From contig NZ_JAIGNO010000002.1 in assembly GCF_019711515.1 (NCBI RefSeq), positions 248,001 through 312,000 on the forward strand: DNA of 64,000 nt, written 5' to 3'. This stretch comes from Qipengyuania qiaonensis (lineage in GTDB: Bacteria; Pseudomonadota; Alphaproteobacteria; Sphingomonadales; Sphingomonadaceae). A program made the position numbers and the translations under genes. Of this stretch, positions 26,911 through 35,660 are shown piece after piece. Positions within the stretch are counted from its first letter, which is position 1. The number at the start of each line of letters is the position of its first letter. Below the pieces are notes generated by a model, which saw only the letters and a list, made by a program, of their open reading frames with translations, was not told the origin of the DNA and did no database searches.

Positions 26911-28284
26911 CTACCAGTCATAGGCCTTGGGCAGGTCGCTGAGGTCGAGATCGCGATAACGCTCCCGCAAGCGGCTCTGGTGGCTGTCGAGCGGCTGCTC
27001 GATCCCGTCGATGAAGACCTTCACCGGCACCGAGCCGACCTCGAGCGGGTCGCCGTCCCAGATCACCAGATCACCCGTCGCGCCCGGCGCCAATACGCCC
27101 GCCTTACCGCCCATCCCGCTGATCGCGGCAGGCACCGAACTGATCGCGGCAAAGGCCTGTCCCCAGCTGAGCCCGTCGGCCCCCGGGATGCGGGTCAGCG
27201 CAACGAGATTGCCGGCATACTGGTTGAGATTGCGTGGATTCTCCATCGCCGCGGCGTTGATCGCCACGCGTACCCCGGCCTTGACCATGCGCCCGATATT
27301 GCTCTGCGTCGAACCCAATTCCTCGAAATTCTGTGGCAGGTCGTCGAGCCCGTCGGCGATCACCGGAACATTGGCTGCGGCGATCTCGCTCGCCACCAGC
27401 CAGCCCTCGCTCGCGCCGACCAGCACAAGGTCGAGATTCGGGAATTCTCGTGTCAGCGCCAGCGTGCTGCGGATGTCCGAAGCGCGTTCCACATAAACGT
27501 AGAGCGGCTGTTCTCCGCGCAGGACGGGCACCAGCGCCGCCGCATCGAAACGGGTCAGCAGCACGTCGTCGGCGCGGTCGGTATCGCGACCGGTCATGCG
27601 CGGGTCGATCGGCATATCGTCGCCGGTGCGGATCTCGCCGCGTGTACTGCGCCCGGGGATTCGCGCGTCGTCGCCATAGCTGCCCGCTTCGCGCAGGGCG
27701 TTGCGCAGCAGCGTATGCGTGGCTGCGCGGCTGCCCCCCGCCAGGCGTCCGCCATATTCGCCCAATGCCACCACCTGGAACGCGCGGGGGCGGGTGACGG
27801 CGTTCGGATCGGCGCCGAGATCGATCATCGCGCCTTGCCCGCCGAAGATCGAACTAGCCGGCAAGGTCACGGTCGCGGCGCGAGTGATGCCCGCCGAACG
27901 ATGCACCAGAATATGTTGCGAAGACGGGTTCACCACCGGGGCCACGTCGAGCGCAGCGCTGAATGGCGAATCGCCGGCGCGCGTATCGTTCGATTCGCTG
28001 ACCGCGCCGACATCCCACAGGCCAAGCGAGGTAACGGTCGCAAAGATGCCGGGCGTGACCCAGGTGTCACTGCCGTCCAGCACCTGCATTCCGGCGGGAA
28101 CGGCAATGCCGGTTCCGGCAGCGACAATCTTGCCGCCGCGCACGATCACGGTCGCGCCCTCGACCGGTTCGGAGCCGTCGCCCGTAGCGACGGTCGCATT
28201 GGTGATGGCCACATCCTGCGCCGTGGCGGGCGCGGCCGAGGCGAGCGCGAGAAGGCTCGCGGCAATCGTCAGGGCGCGCCTCAT
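26911..28284 (-). CDS. Amidohydrolase-fold protein lacking the metal ligands (pseudoenzyme candidate)
   Basis: A 457-residue exported protein (signal peptide ends at TAQ). The fold is clearly amidohydrolase-like: a start ITNATVATGDG, a C-terminal sheet with VLAPGATGDLVIWDGDPLEVGSVPVKVFIDG. Where active members have HxH in PGxxDxHSH, this protein reads TPGIFATVTSLG. The later histidine and aspartate sites are also changed: VYVERAS, VLVGASEGW and VAINAAAMENP against VHNHC, AFHHAVEA and VIHSDDVN in the neighbouring active copy. The ATG overlaps the stop of that neighbour (ATGA). It was probably produced by duplication and retained as a non-catalytic partner. Confidence 0.8.
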   Translation of the reverse strand: MRRALTIAASLLALASAAPATAQDVAITNATVATGDGSEPVEGATVIVRGGKIVAAGTGIAVPAGMQVLDGSDTWVTPGIFATVTSLGLWDVGAVSESNDTRAGDSPFSAALDVAPVVNPSSQHILVHRSAGITRAATVTLPASSIFGGQGAMIDLGADPNAVTRPRAFQVVALGEYGGRLAGGSRAATHTLLRNALREAGSYGDDARIPGRSTRGEIRTGDDMPIDPRMTGRDTDRADDVLLTRFDAAALVPVLRGEQPLYVYVERASDIRSTLALTREFPNLDLVLVGASEGWLVASEIAAANVPVIADGLDDLPQNFEELGSTQSNIGRMVKAGVRVAINAAAMENPRNLNQYAGNLVALTRIPGADGLSWGQAFAAISSVPAAISGMGGKAGVLAPGATGDLVIWDGDPLEVGSVPVKVFIDGIEQPLDSHQSRLRERYRDLDLSDLPKAYDW

Positions 28285-29663
28285 TTCACGTCTCCTTCGC
28301 CGGGCTGGCCGAGCTCGAAATCGCTCACCGGACGCCGTTTGCGGTCCGTCGCATCGAACATCAATGCACCATCGACCCAGACCTTTTCAGGCCGGGAATA
28401 GACGGACAGCGGATCGCCGTTCCACAGCACGACATCGGCCATTTTCCCCGGCTCGAGGCTGCCGGTCATCTCGCCAATGCCCATCGCCTTCGCGGCGTTG
28501 TAGGTGAACCAGCCGACCACTTCCGCGTCGGGAATGTCGACTCCCACGCGTCGGCCCGCGGCCTGCGCCTTGGCAGCTTCCTGATTGAGGCGCTGGATGC
28601 CGTTGACATCGTCGGAATGGATGACTACGCAGGCGCCCTCGCGCTGAAGGAAGGCCGCGTTTTCGAGGATACCGTCATAGGCTTCCATCTTGAAGCCGTA
28701 CCAGTCTGCCCAGATCGCGCTGCACACGTCGTTCTCGCGCAGCAGGTCGCCGATCTTGTAGGCTTCTACGGCGTGATGGAAGGCGGTGACCTTGTAGCCC
28801 ATCTCCTTGGCCATATCCATGACCAGCGCCATCTCGTCCGCGCGGTAGCAGTGGTTGTGGACCAGGATTTCGCCATCGAGCACGCCCTTCAGCGTCTCCT
28901 TGCCGAGATCGCGTTTCTTGCCGTCATAGGCCTGCGCATCGAGCCACATCTGCCGGTTGACCGCGAAATTGCCCATGCGGGTCGACGGCATGCGGCCCTT
29001 GCCGCCGTAGACGCGCTTGGGGTTTTCCCCGCAGGCCATCTTCATGCCGTAGGGCGCGCCGGGAAATTTCATCCCCTGCACCGTGCGGGCGGACACGTTC
29101 TTGAGCGTGACCGAGCGCCCACCGGTCAGGTTGGCCGAACCCGGCAGGATCTGCAGGCTGGTCACCCCGCCATTGGCCAGCGCGCGGGTGAAGCCGGGAT
29201 CCTGCGGCCAGACCGAATGTTCGGCCCAGACTTCGGGCGTCATCGGGCTGGTCGCCTCGTTACCGTCGGAATGCGCTTCGACGCTCGGCGTGGGGTAATC
29301 GCCGAGATGCGAATGGATGTCGATCACGCCGGGCGTCACGAACTTGCCGCCGCCGTCGACGACATCGTAGCCTTCGGTCGAAAGCGATGCGTCGCCGATC
29401 GCGGCTACCTTGCCGTCGCGGAAAAGCACGGTGCCATTGTCGATTCGCTTGCCGCGTCCGTCATAGACGGTGGCGCCGACCAGTGCAGTTGGCCGGCCGG
29501 GATAGGGGCGATAGGTGGACGGGAAGGGGGCATTGCCGTCCGCGCCGACGGGAGCGTCCCAGTCTTTCGACGAAACCGAAGCCGTGTCGCCATCGTCACC
29601 GGTGGTCGTGCACCCGGCCATCGCGAATGCGGCGGCACAGGCAAGCAAGGCGTATTTTGTCAT
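28281..29663 (-). CDS. Lipoprotein amidohydrolase (imidazolonepropionase-like), metal ligands intact
   Basis: A 460-residue predicted lipoprotein (signal ending FAMAGC). The metal-site HxH is in TPGVIDIHSHLG, with further ligands in ILVHNHCYRADE, TAFHHAVEAY and CVVIHSDDVNG, and the C-terminal GKMADVVLWNGDPLS block. The start ATG at 29663 has GGGGG upstream; a longer open frame is not needed. Family members hydrolyse cyclic amides, dipeptides or related compounds. It lies between a POT peptide transporter gene upstream and a paralogous pseudoenzyme gene, which argues for a peptide- or amide-processing role in the periplasm. Confidence 0.87.
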   Translation of the reverse strand: MTKYALLACAAAFAMAGCTTTGDDGDTASVSSKDWDAPVGADGNAPFPSTYRPYPGRPTALVGATVYDGRGKRIDNGTVLFRDGKVAAIGDASLSTEGYDVVDGGGKFVTPGVIDIHSHLGDYPTPSVEAHSDGNEATSPMTPEVWAEHSVWPQDPGFTRALANGGVTSLQILPGSANLTGGRSVTLKNVSARTVQGMKFPGAPYGMKMACGENPKRVYGGKGRMPSTRMGNFAVNRQMWLDAQAYDGKKRDLGKETLKGVLDGEILVHNHCYRADEMALVMDMAKEMGYKVTAFHHAVEAYKIGDLLRENDVCSAIWADWYGFKMEAYDGILENAAFLQREGACVVIHSDDVNGIQRLNQEAAKAQAAGRRVGVDIPDAEVVGWFTYNAAKAMGIGEMTGSLEPGKMADVVLWNGDPLSVYSRPEKVWVDGALMFDATDRKRRPVSDFELGQPGEGDVK

Positions 29664-29768
29664 GAATCCCCCAAAGCAGTCGGGCCGGAGCATTGCTGCC
29701 CCGGCCCGCCCGGTCAATCGTGTTTATCGGTGCCCGTCGGCGATTTGCCGATTGGCACGGAGCCAGGC

Positions 29769-31352
29769 TCAGCCGGCGGGACGAGTTTCGGGATGGATCC
29801 CGGCCCCCTGCGGCTCGCCCGGTCCTTCGCTCTGGCCAAGCAGGTCGTCGCCGACGGTATCGTCCTTGAGCGTGTCGAGATGCATCAGCTTCTTGATCAG
29901 CGGGCTGATGACCATGACGCCGACACCGATCGCCACGGCGTACCAGCCAACGGTCGAATAGACGCCGAGCACCACCTCCTTGCCCGATTCCTCACCGACG
30001 CCTTCGGCGCCCGTCGCGGCTGCAATCAGGCCGGCGGCAAAGTTACCGGTGGCCGAGGCGAAGAACCACGTACCCATGATCAGCGACGCCATATGCGAGG
30101 GGGCGAGCCGGTTCATCGCCGACAGGCCGACGGGCGAAAGGCACAGTTCGCCGGTCGTATGCAGGAGATAGATGAGGAAGATGAAAAGGACGGGAACCGC
30201 CGCGTTCATGCCAACCGACTGCGCGCCCCAGACCAGGACGAGGAAGCCAAGGCCGACCTGCACCACGCCTAGGCCGAACTTGAGCGGAGCGCTCGGTTCC
30301 ATGCCTTTGCGCCCCAGCGTCTGCCAGACCACCGCAAAGATCGGAGCCAGCAGGATGATGTAGATCGCGTTGATCGACTGGAAGACCGATGCGGGCACGC
30401 CGCCGCGATCGACATGGCGATCGGTAAACAGGTTGAGCGAAGAACCCGCCTGTTCGAACAATGCCCAGAAGACGATCGAAGTTAGGATCAGGAACATCGC
30501 GGCAAAGATACGGTCGCGCTCTTCGCTGGGCAGCTTCACTACCGCAGTGAAGAGAACATAAAGCACCAGTGCGCCGCCAAAAACACCAAGAACGTAGCCG
30601 ACCATATCCTGATACTGAATTGCCAGCCAGCAAACCCCGACCATGGCGATGCCGACGCCGTACATCGAGAATTCGGTGTTCTTGGCAAGTGGCTTGGGAG
30701 GTTCCCCGCGGCCGAGCAGAAGCGGTTTGCCCCACATGAACACGATAAGTCCGGCAAGCATGCCGATACCGGCAAGGCCGAAACCGTAGGCCCAGCCATA
30801 GGTTTCGCCGATATAGCCGCACAGCAGCGAACCGATCGCTGCGCCCAGATTGATGCCCATATAAAAGATCGTGTAGGCGGCGTCTCGGCGCGTATCGGTG
30901 CGCGGATAGAGCTGGCCGACGATGACCGAGATGTTCGCCTTGAGGAAGCCCGACCCGACGATGATGAGCGCCAGCGCCAGCCAGAACACATAAACGATCG
31001 GATTGTTTTCCGTGCCCGCGGCCGGTTGACCCTCGAACGCCATGAAGAAGTGCCCGAGCGTCAACAGGACGGCCCCGAACAGGACCGCCTTCCTTTGCCC
31101 CAGATACTTGTCCGCAAGATAGCCGCCGACCACGGGCGTGATGTAGACCAGCGCGGTGTAGGCGCCGTAGATGATCCCTGCATCGCTATCCGAAAACAAC
31201 CAGTGCTTGGTCAGGTAGAAGATGAGCAGGGCGCGCATCCCGTAATAGGAAAAACGCTCCCACATCTCGGCGAAGAACAGAACGAAAAGTCCCTTGGGAT
31301 GGCCCAGAAACGTTCCTGCAGAATCCCCGTCAACCGGTTGTGTCGTGGCCAT
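29769..31352 (-). CDS. POT/PTR-family oligopeptide:H+ symporter
   Basis: A 527-residue transporter with about 14 hydrophobic helices. The family signature EMWERFSYYGMRALLIFYLT (ExxERFxYY) is at about residue 30, and FYMGINLGAAIGSLLCGYIGE gives the second signature. It takes up di- and tripeptides with protons. I start it at the ATG at 31352 with AGAGG ten bases upstream. It is the first gene of a probable operon with the two amidohydrolases and the FKBP isomerase, at a 105-bp distance from the next. Confidence 0.92.
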   Translation of the reverse strand: MATTQPVDGDSAGTFLGHPKGLFVLFFAEMWERFSYYGMRALLIFYLTKHWLFSDSDAGIIYGAYTALVYITPVVGGYLADKYLGQRKAVLFGAVLLTLGHFFMAFEGQPAAGTENNPIVYVFWLALALIIVGSGFLKANISVIVGQLYPRTDTRRDAAYTIFYMGINLGAAIGSLLCGYIGETYGWAYGFGLAGIGMLAGLIVFMWGKPLLLGRGEPPKPLAKNTEFSMYGVGIAMVGVCWLAIQYQDMVGYVLGVFGGALVLYVLFTAVVKLPSEERDRIFAAMFLILTSIVFWALFEQAGSSLNLFTDRHVDRGGVPASVFQSINAIYIILLAPIFAVVWQTLGRKGMEPSAPLKFGLGVVQVGLGFLVLVWGAQSVGMNAAVPVLFIFLIYLLHTTGELCLSPVGLSAMNRLAPSHMASLIMGTWFFASATGNFAAGLIAAATGAEGVGEESGKEVVLGVYSTVGWYAVAIGVGVMVISPLIKKLMHLDTLKDDTVGDDLLGQSEGPGEPQGAGIHPETRPAG

Positions 31353-31558
31353 GCGTGGCAAACCTCTTTAATGTAGTCTTGCGGAGACCGCGGAGGCCTC
31401 CTCCCCGAAGAAGCGCGCACCCTAGCGGCTTGCACGCCTATGTGAAGCATTAGTTACACAGGTGACCGCCTTGCGTCGGGATGAACGGCCCGCGCTCGGG
31501 AACCTTGCGCGCCACGCTGTATTATGGCACTGAAGCAGTCTGCCGCGGGGAATGCACG

Positions 31559-31900
31559 ATGAGCAACCAGTCCAAGCCGGTCTATCTCAAGCTGAGAGAC
31601 ATGATCGCCGCCGCCATCATCGATGGCCGTTATGCCGAAGGCGACATGTTGCCTTCGGTCCGCGCGCTCGCTGCCGAACAGGGTGCCAACCCGCTGACCG
31701 TGGCGAAGGCCTACCAGCAGTTCCAGAACGATGGCCTGGTCGAGGTGCAGCGCGGGGTGGGAATGTATGTCGTCCCCGGCGCCGCAGAGCGTCTGCGCCG
31801 TAGCGAGCGCGAGGTTTTCCTGCGCGAGGAATGGCCCGAGATCAGGGCGCGCATGGATCGGCTCGGCGTATCGGCGCAGGAACTGCTGGCCGAAGTCTGA
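31559..31900 (+). CDS. GntR-family regulator, YtrA subfamily
   Basis: A 113-residue protein made of a GntR winged helix (LKLRDMIAAAIIDGRYAEGDMLPSVRALAAEQGANPLTVAKAYQQF) followed by a very short helical tail, the architecture of the YtrA subfamily. The ATG has GGGGAA upstream. YtrA-type regulators usually control adjacent ABC transporter genes; none is adjacent here, and an ABC-2 exporter lies about 9 kb away, so the target is unclear. Confidence 0.85.
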   Translation: MSNQSKPVYLKLRDMIAAAIIDGRYAEGDMLPSVRALAAEQGANPLTVAKAYQQFQNDGLVEVQRGVGMYVVPGAAERLRRSEREVFLREEWPEIRARMDRLGVSAQELLAEV

Positions 31901-32050
31901 GGGCGATGGCGAGAATCTCTCATCGCCAACTTGCAGGCCGGCCCTGCTTCTGCCACATTCACAGGGTTGGAATCGCGCGCAAAAGTGCGGTCCGGCTTGG
32001 GGCGCACGGAAAACCGAACTGATGCGGCCGGATGGGCCGGGAGGCACGAC

Positions 32051-32332
32051 ATGATCCGATCCGAACTGCTCGCCGCTCTTGCGCAGGACAATCCCGAATT
32101 GCGGGCCGAAGAGGTCGAGCAGGTCGTGGATATCTTTTTCGAAGAGATTTCGCACCGCCTGACCGAAGGCGGGCGGGTGGAACTGCGCGGCTTCGGTGCC
32201 TTCTCGACGCGTGAACGCGAAGCGCGCAAGGGCCGCAACCCGCGTACCGGCGAAACGGTCGATGTGCCGGCCAAGCGCGTTCCGTATTTCAAGCCGGGCA
32301 AGGATATGCGCCGGCGCCTCAACGAGAATTGA
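32051..32332 (+). CDS. ihfB: Integration host factor beta subunit
   Basis: A 93-residue DNA-bending protein of the HU/IHF family. The C-terminal beta-arm region ARKGRNPRTGETVDVPAKRVPYFKPGK and the N-terminal IRSELLAALAQDNPEL mark it as the IHF beta subunit. It pairs with IHF alpha in transcription, replication and site-specific recombination. The ATG at 32051 gives the normal N-terminus; the longer open frame upstream is not coding. tRNA-Leu follows 66 bases downstream. Confidence 0.95.
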   Translation: MIRSELLAALAQDNPELRAEEVEQVVDIFFEEISHRLTEGGRVELRGFGAFSTREREARKGRNPRTGETVDVPAKRVPYFKPGKDMRRRLNEN

Positions 32333-32398
32333 ACCCGCCTTCCAGCACGAACCGCGATTGCCCACCCGTCGGGTAGCGACTAGGGCGATCCGGCATAG

Positions 32399-32483
32399 GC
32401 GGGTGTGGCGGAATGGTAGACGCCGGGGACTTAAAATCCCCTGAGCTTTGCTCGTGCGGGTTCGAGTCCCGCCACCCGCACCA
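32399..32483 (+). tRNA. tRNA-Leu(UAA)
   Basis: An 85-base type II tRNA. The acceptor arms are GCGGGTG and CACCCGC with A and an encoded CCA, the anticodon loop is CTTAAAA within a GGGGA/TCCCC stem (anticodon TAA), a long variable arm follows and the T arm is CGGG-TTCGAGT-CCCG. It reads leucine UUA/UUG codons. The glycan cassette begins less than 200 bases downstream. Confidence 0.96.
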
Positions 32484-32669
32484 GCACTTCGCAGAATGCG
32501 CCGGAGCATGGGAGATTGAGGTCATCCTTCCACGCGTCCAAATCCATTTTGCCGTGCCGGCCTATGTGATGACCGGTGTGGCCGACGCCACGATCCAGAG
32601 CGGCAAACCCAGTTCTTATACGTTGGCCGCTGGAGCTCAAAGGAGGTCACGATTTTCGGCCGAGTATCG

Positions 32670-33278
32670 TCACGCCTTTGAAGCGGAGACAATCACATTG
32701 GCAAATGGTATGCGCAGAAGATCGTGTCTGACCGCGATGTCGATATCCAGATGTCCGAAAAGGTCGGAAACCGCTCCAGCCGTTCGGACATACTTTCCGC
32801 GATCCGCTGAAACGATAAAGCGGGAAATGGCGCCTTGCTTTTCCGTTAAAGTGGGGTCGATTGTGACCAGCCTTCCGCCTTGTTTGAGCCGCCGCATTGC
32901 GCCGTTAATGAGCGATATTGCGAGATCGTCCGGCAAATGGTGCAGCACCCCGAAGGCATAGGCCAGATCGAATCCCTCGCCGATGTCGGCGTCCAGATCG
33001 GATGCATCGGCCAAGCGAAAATCCGCGCGGTGGCCGAAGCGGCGCTGCGCCGCGCTTATGTATGGCTGGCTCACATCGACTCCGACGATTTCGGTGTCGG
33101 TAGGCAGGAATGGAACGACCGCGCCGGTTCCGCACCCGATGTCGAGCAACCGCATGCCCGATTGCGGCCGCACGCATTCGTCGACAAAGATCGTTTTTGC
33201 GCGGTTGGCGCCGACCGCTGCCTGATAGGTGTCGAACAGGATCGGCACAGCGAGAGCGTTACGAAGGCCGGCAATCAT
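32670..33278 (-). CDS. Class I SAM-dependent methyltransferase
   Basis: A 202-residue methyltransferase with motif I LLDIGCGTGAVVPFL, the acidic EIVGVDVS, DASDLD, and YAFGVLHHLPDD, followed by GGRLVTIDPTL. The ATG overlaps the stop of the SMR-like gene in an ATGA. Its substrate is unknown, but position in the glycan cassette suggests a sugar or lipid-carrier methylation. The upstream part of the long open frame belongs to the two preceding genes in other frames. Confidence 0.85.
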   Translation of the reverse strand: MIAGLRNALAVPILFDTYQAAVGANRAKTIFVDECVRPQSGMRLLDIGCGTGAVVPFLPTDTEIVGVDVSQPYISAAQRRFGHRADFRLADASDLDADIGEGFDLAYAFGVLHHLPDDLAISLINGAMRRLKQGGRLVTIDPTLTEKQGAISRFIVSADRGKYVRTAGAVSDLFGHLDIDIAVRHDLLRIPFANVIVSASKA

Positions 33279-33667
33279 CGTGTGGCACCCACTGCAATCC
33301 AGCCGATCCCCAGAAATATGAGTGCCGACCCGCCATAGACGCCCGGCGTGGCTTTCTCGCCAAGCAGGACTTGGCCGGCCAGCATTACAAGTACGAAGGT
33401 GAGTGCCGTGAAAGGATATACTAGGCTGAGTTGCGCACGCGACATGGCAAAGATCCACAAGACTGCGCCGAGTAGATAAAGGGTCAGGCCGGAAATGAGG
33501 CGTGGATTGAGAAAGTCCATCAAAGACTGCCCGCCCGCTGCACCCAAACGCAGGAGAACGGTGCCCGAAGCGGCACAGAGCGATCCCAGCACCAGGGCAA
33601 GCAGAACCGTGTAGCCAACTGCTCCCGCAGAGGCCGCAGTACTCGAGCCTAGGGGCAAACCAGTCAT
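33275..33667 (-). CDS. SMR/ArnE-like four-helix membrane protein, flippase candidate
   Basis: A 130-residue protein with four hydrophobic helices and the EamA/SMR-type pattern (VYPFTALTFVLVMLAGQVLLGEKAT, then a glycine-rich last helix). In sugar-modification loci such half-size proteins (ArnE/ArnF, and GtrA-like proteins by role) move a polyprenyl-linked sugar across the inner membrane. Start and stop overlap both neighbours (ATGA at each end), so it is tightly bound to the two methyltransferase genes. Confidence 0.75.
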   Translation of the reverse strand: MTGLPLGSSTAASAGAVGYTVLLALVLGSLCAASGTVLLRLGAAGGQSLMDFLNPRLISGLTLYLLGAVLWIFAMSRAQLSLVYPFTALTFVLVMLAGQVLLGEKATPGVYGGSALIFLGIGWIAVGATR

Positions 33668-34419
33668 ATGCCGGCTTCCCGGTAAGCACTGGCCTTACGA
33701 TGAGCGAGGATCGTGGCTACGCGCGTGACAAAAGGGGTAGGCATGGCCCGGACCAATGCGCGACGTAGGCGCCAGGCAAAAGACCCTGCATGAGGAACGG
33801 CGCGTCGGTCGGAAACTCGCGCCTCCAGCACTTCCGGTGCCAGTCGATCCTGCCCGGATGCGTTCGCGTATATAATCGTGTTGTAACGATACCAGGGTTG
33901 CACGAGCTTTTCGTCGCGGATCAGCGGGCGCAGCCAGTCGAATGCCGCGTAACCTCGGGTTTGAAATTTTTTCCGCCAGAACTCGAGCGGACGCTCATTG
34001 ACGTGATGCTCGCCGCCCTGGCCGGGGACTGCTGCTGAAAACAGGACGATATCACCGTGTCGCACTAGGGTGTCGATGAACGTGTCGGCGCTCTTGTGTG
34101 GGATGTGCTCCGCTACTTCGAGTGACTGCACCAGGGCGAACTTGCGGCCAAGGTCCAGCGGGGTCTGCAGATCGTGTTTTACGAACTGTTCGTCGGGTAC
34201 GAGGAAGGAGGTGTTGTCGGTGTAGGGCCCATCTACCGCGACCACATCCGATGCACCGGCGCGCATCCATTCCGCCGCCCATGCACCGACTCCCGCGCCC
34301 ACATCCAGTACGCTATCGATCGGGGTCACGCTGCGCATCAACGGAGCGATGTGGCGCGCTGAATTGGTCGAGCCGCTGTTTATGTAGTCATAGAATTCGG
34401 AAGAATAGACATGCATCAT
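33664..34419 (-). CDS. SAM-dependent methyltransferase of the glycan cassette
   Basis: A 251-residue protein with motif I SVLDVGAGVGAWAAEWM, the acidic VVAVDGPYT, an EVAEHIPHKSADTFIDTLVRHGDIV stretch and HHVNERPLEFW, typical of methyltransferases in polysaccharide loci. I start at the first of two adjacent ATGs (34419), with GAGAGG upstream. It is the first gene of a three-gene minus-strand operon and is divergent from the GtrB-like glycosyltransferase gene. Confidence 0.85.
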   Translation of the reverse strand: MMHVYSSEFYDYINSGSTNSARHIAPLMRSVTPIDSVLDVGAGVGAWAAEWMRAGASDVVAVDGPYTDNTSFLVPDEQFVKHDLQTPLDLGRKFALVQSLEVAEHIPHKSADTFIDTLVRHGDIVLFSAAVPGQGGEHHVNERPLEFWRKKFQTRGYAAFDWLRPLIRDEKLVQPWYRYNTIIYANASGQDRLAPEVLEARVSDRRAVPHAGSFAWRLRRALVRAMPTPFVTRVATILAHRKASAYREAGI

Positions 34420-34561
34420 GAGTATCCGCCTCTCTTGGACTGAAGCCCATGTCTGAACCAATAAGGTAAACAAAGCATTGCGGCTGCTATGGCACGAGGA
34501 AATTGTTAACCATCTTCCACTACTCCTCCCAATCGAACCGGCCAATTGGGAGCTGCCGACC

Positions 34562-35656
34562 ATGAACATGATGCCGTGGACCGAAAGTGCCGGCTTCACT
34601 GAATCGCGCGTTGACGGATCGCACCGATCGACAGCGGGTGCGCCGGTTACTCGGGCCCTCTCGATCGTCGTGCCGTGTTACAACGAGGAGGAATGTCTCC
34701 GCCAGTTGCACGCCCGCGTCACGGCAGCTGCCCGCAAAGCAGTTGACGAAAACTATGAGCTGGTTCTGGTCGACGATGGATCGAAAGACGCCACGTGGCC
34801 CATGATTGCCGAACTCGCGCGTACCGATCCTCGGGTCGTCGCCGTTCGCCTATCGCGCAATCACGGGCATCAAATCGCGCTTTCCGCCGGCCTCGATATC
34901 TGCCGCGGCGACCTCGTCTTCGTGGTCGACGCCGATCTTCAGGATCCGCCCGAATTGCTTGGTCCCATGATAGAGACCTTGCGTGCCAACCAGGCCGATG
35001 TGGTCTATGGCAAGCGCTCTGTACGCAAGGGCGAGACGAAAATGAAGCGGGCCACCGCCAAACTGTTCTACCGCCTGCTGGCGAGCATTTCGGATGGCGT
35101 GGATATTCCGTTGGACAGCGGTGATTTTCGTCTGCTTACGCGCCGCGCTCTGGACGTTCTCCGATCGATGCCTGAAAGCTCCCGCTTCATCCGCGGAATG
35201 GTAGCTTGGGTGGGTTTCAAACAGGTTCCTTTCGAGTACGAACGCGAGGAGAGATGGGCTGGAAACACCAAGTATCCGATTGCGAAGATGCTTCGTCTTG
35301 CGGCCGATGCCCTGACCGGTTTTTCCATCGCGCCGCTGCGCTTGGCAAGCTACGCGGGCATCGCCCTCTCGCTCGTCGCGATCCTGCTTGTGGTTTACGC
35401 GTTGGTCGGCTGGCTGGCGGGTGAGGCCGTGGAGGGCTGGACCTCCTTGATGATCGTCGTCCTGGTCATGGGATCGGTGCAGATGTTCGTTCTGGGCGTT
35501 ATCGGCGAATATGTCGGGCGGCTTTACAACCAGGCCAAGCAGCGCCCGCTCTACATCGTCAGCGAGATAGCCGGGAGCGTCGCCGGAACCGAAGAATTCG
35601 ATCCTATCCGGCGGCGGAATCTCGGCATCGTGGCACACACCCTCCCGACCCGCTGA
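34562..35656 (+). CDS. GtrB-like polyprenyl-phosphate glycosyltransferase (GT2)
   Basis: A 364-residue GT2 enzyme. The Rossmann-like start LSIVVPCYNEEECL, the donor-site VDDGSKDATW and VVDADLQDPPE (DXD-type), and two C-terminal transmembrane segments match the GtrB/dolichol-phosphate mannosyltransferase group. These enzymes put a sugar on undecaprenyl phosphate at the cytoplasmic face. The ATG at 34562 follows GGGAG. It is followed 4 bases later by a large multi-pass protein, the expected partner that uses the carrier-linked sugar. Confidence 0.9.
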   Translation: MNMMPWTESAGFTESRVDGSHRSTAGAPVTRALSIVVPCYNEEECLRQLHARVTAAARKAVDENYELVLVDDGSKDATWPMIAELARTDPRVVAVRLSRNHGHQIALSAGLDICRGDLVFVVDADLQDPPELLGPMIETLRANQADVVYGKRSVRKGETKMKRATAKLFYRLLASISDGVDIPLDSGDFRLLTRRALDVLRSMPESSRFIRGMVAWVGFKQVPFEYEREERWAGNTKYPIAKMLRLAADALTGFSIAPLRLASYAGIALSLVAILLVVYALVGWLAGEAVEGWTSLMIVVLVMGSVQMFVLGVIGEYVGRLYNQAKQRPLYIVSEIAGSVAGTEEFDPIRRRNLGIVAHTLPTR

Positions 35657-35660
35657 GTCG

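Noticed and set aside
32413-32961. 182-codon plus-strand frame running out of tRNA-Leu
   Set aside because: It reads through the tRNA and the antisense of the methyltransferase gene; no start site or domain supports it.
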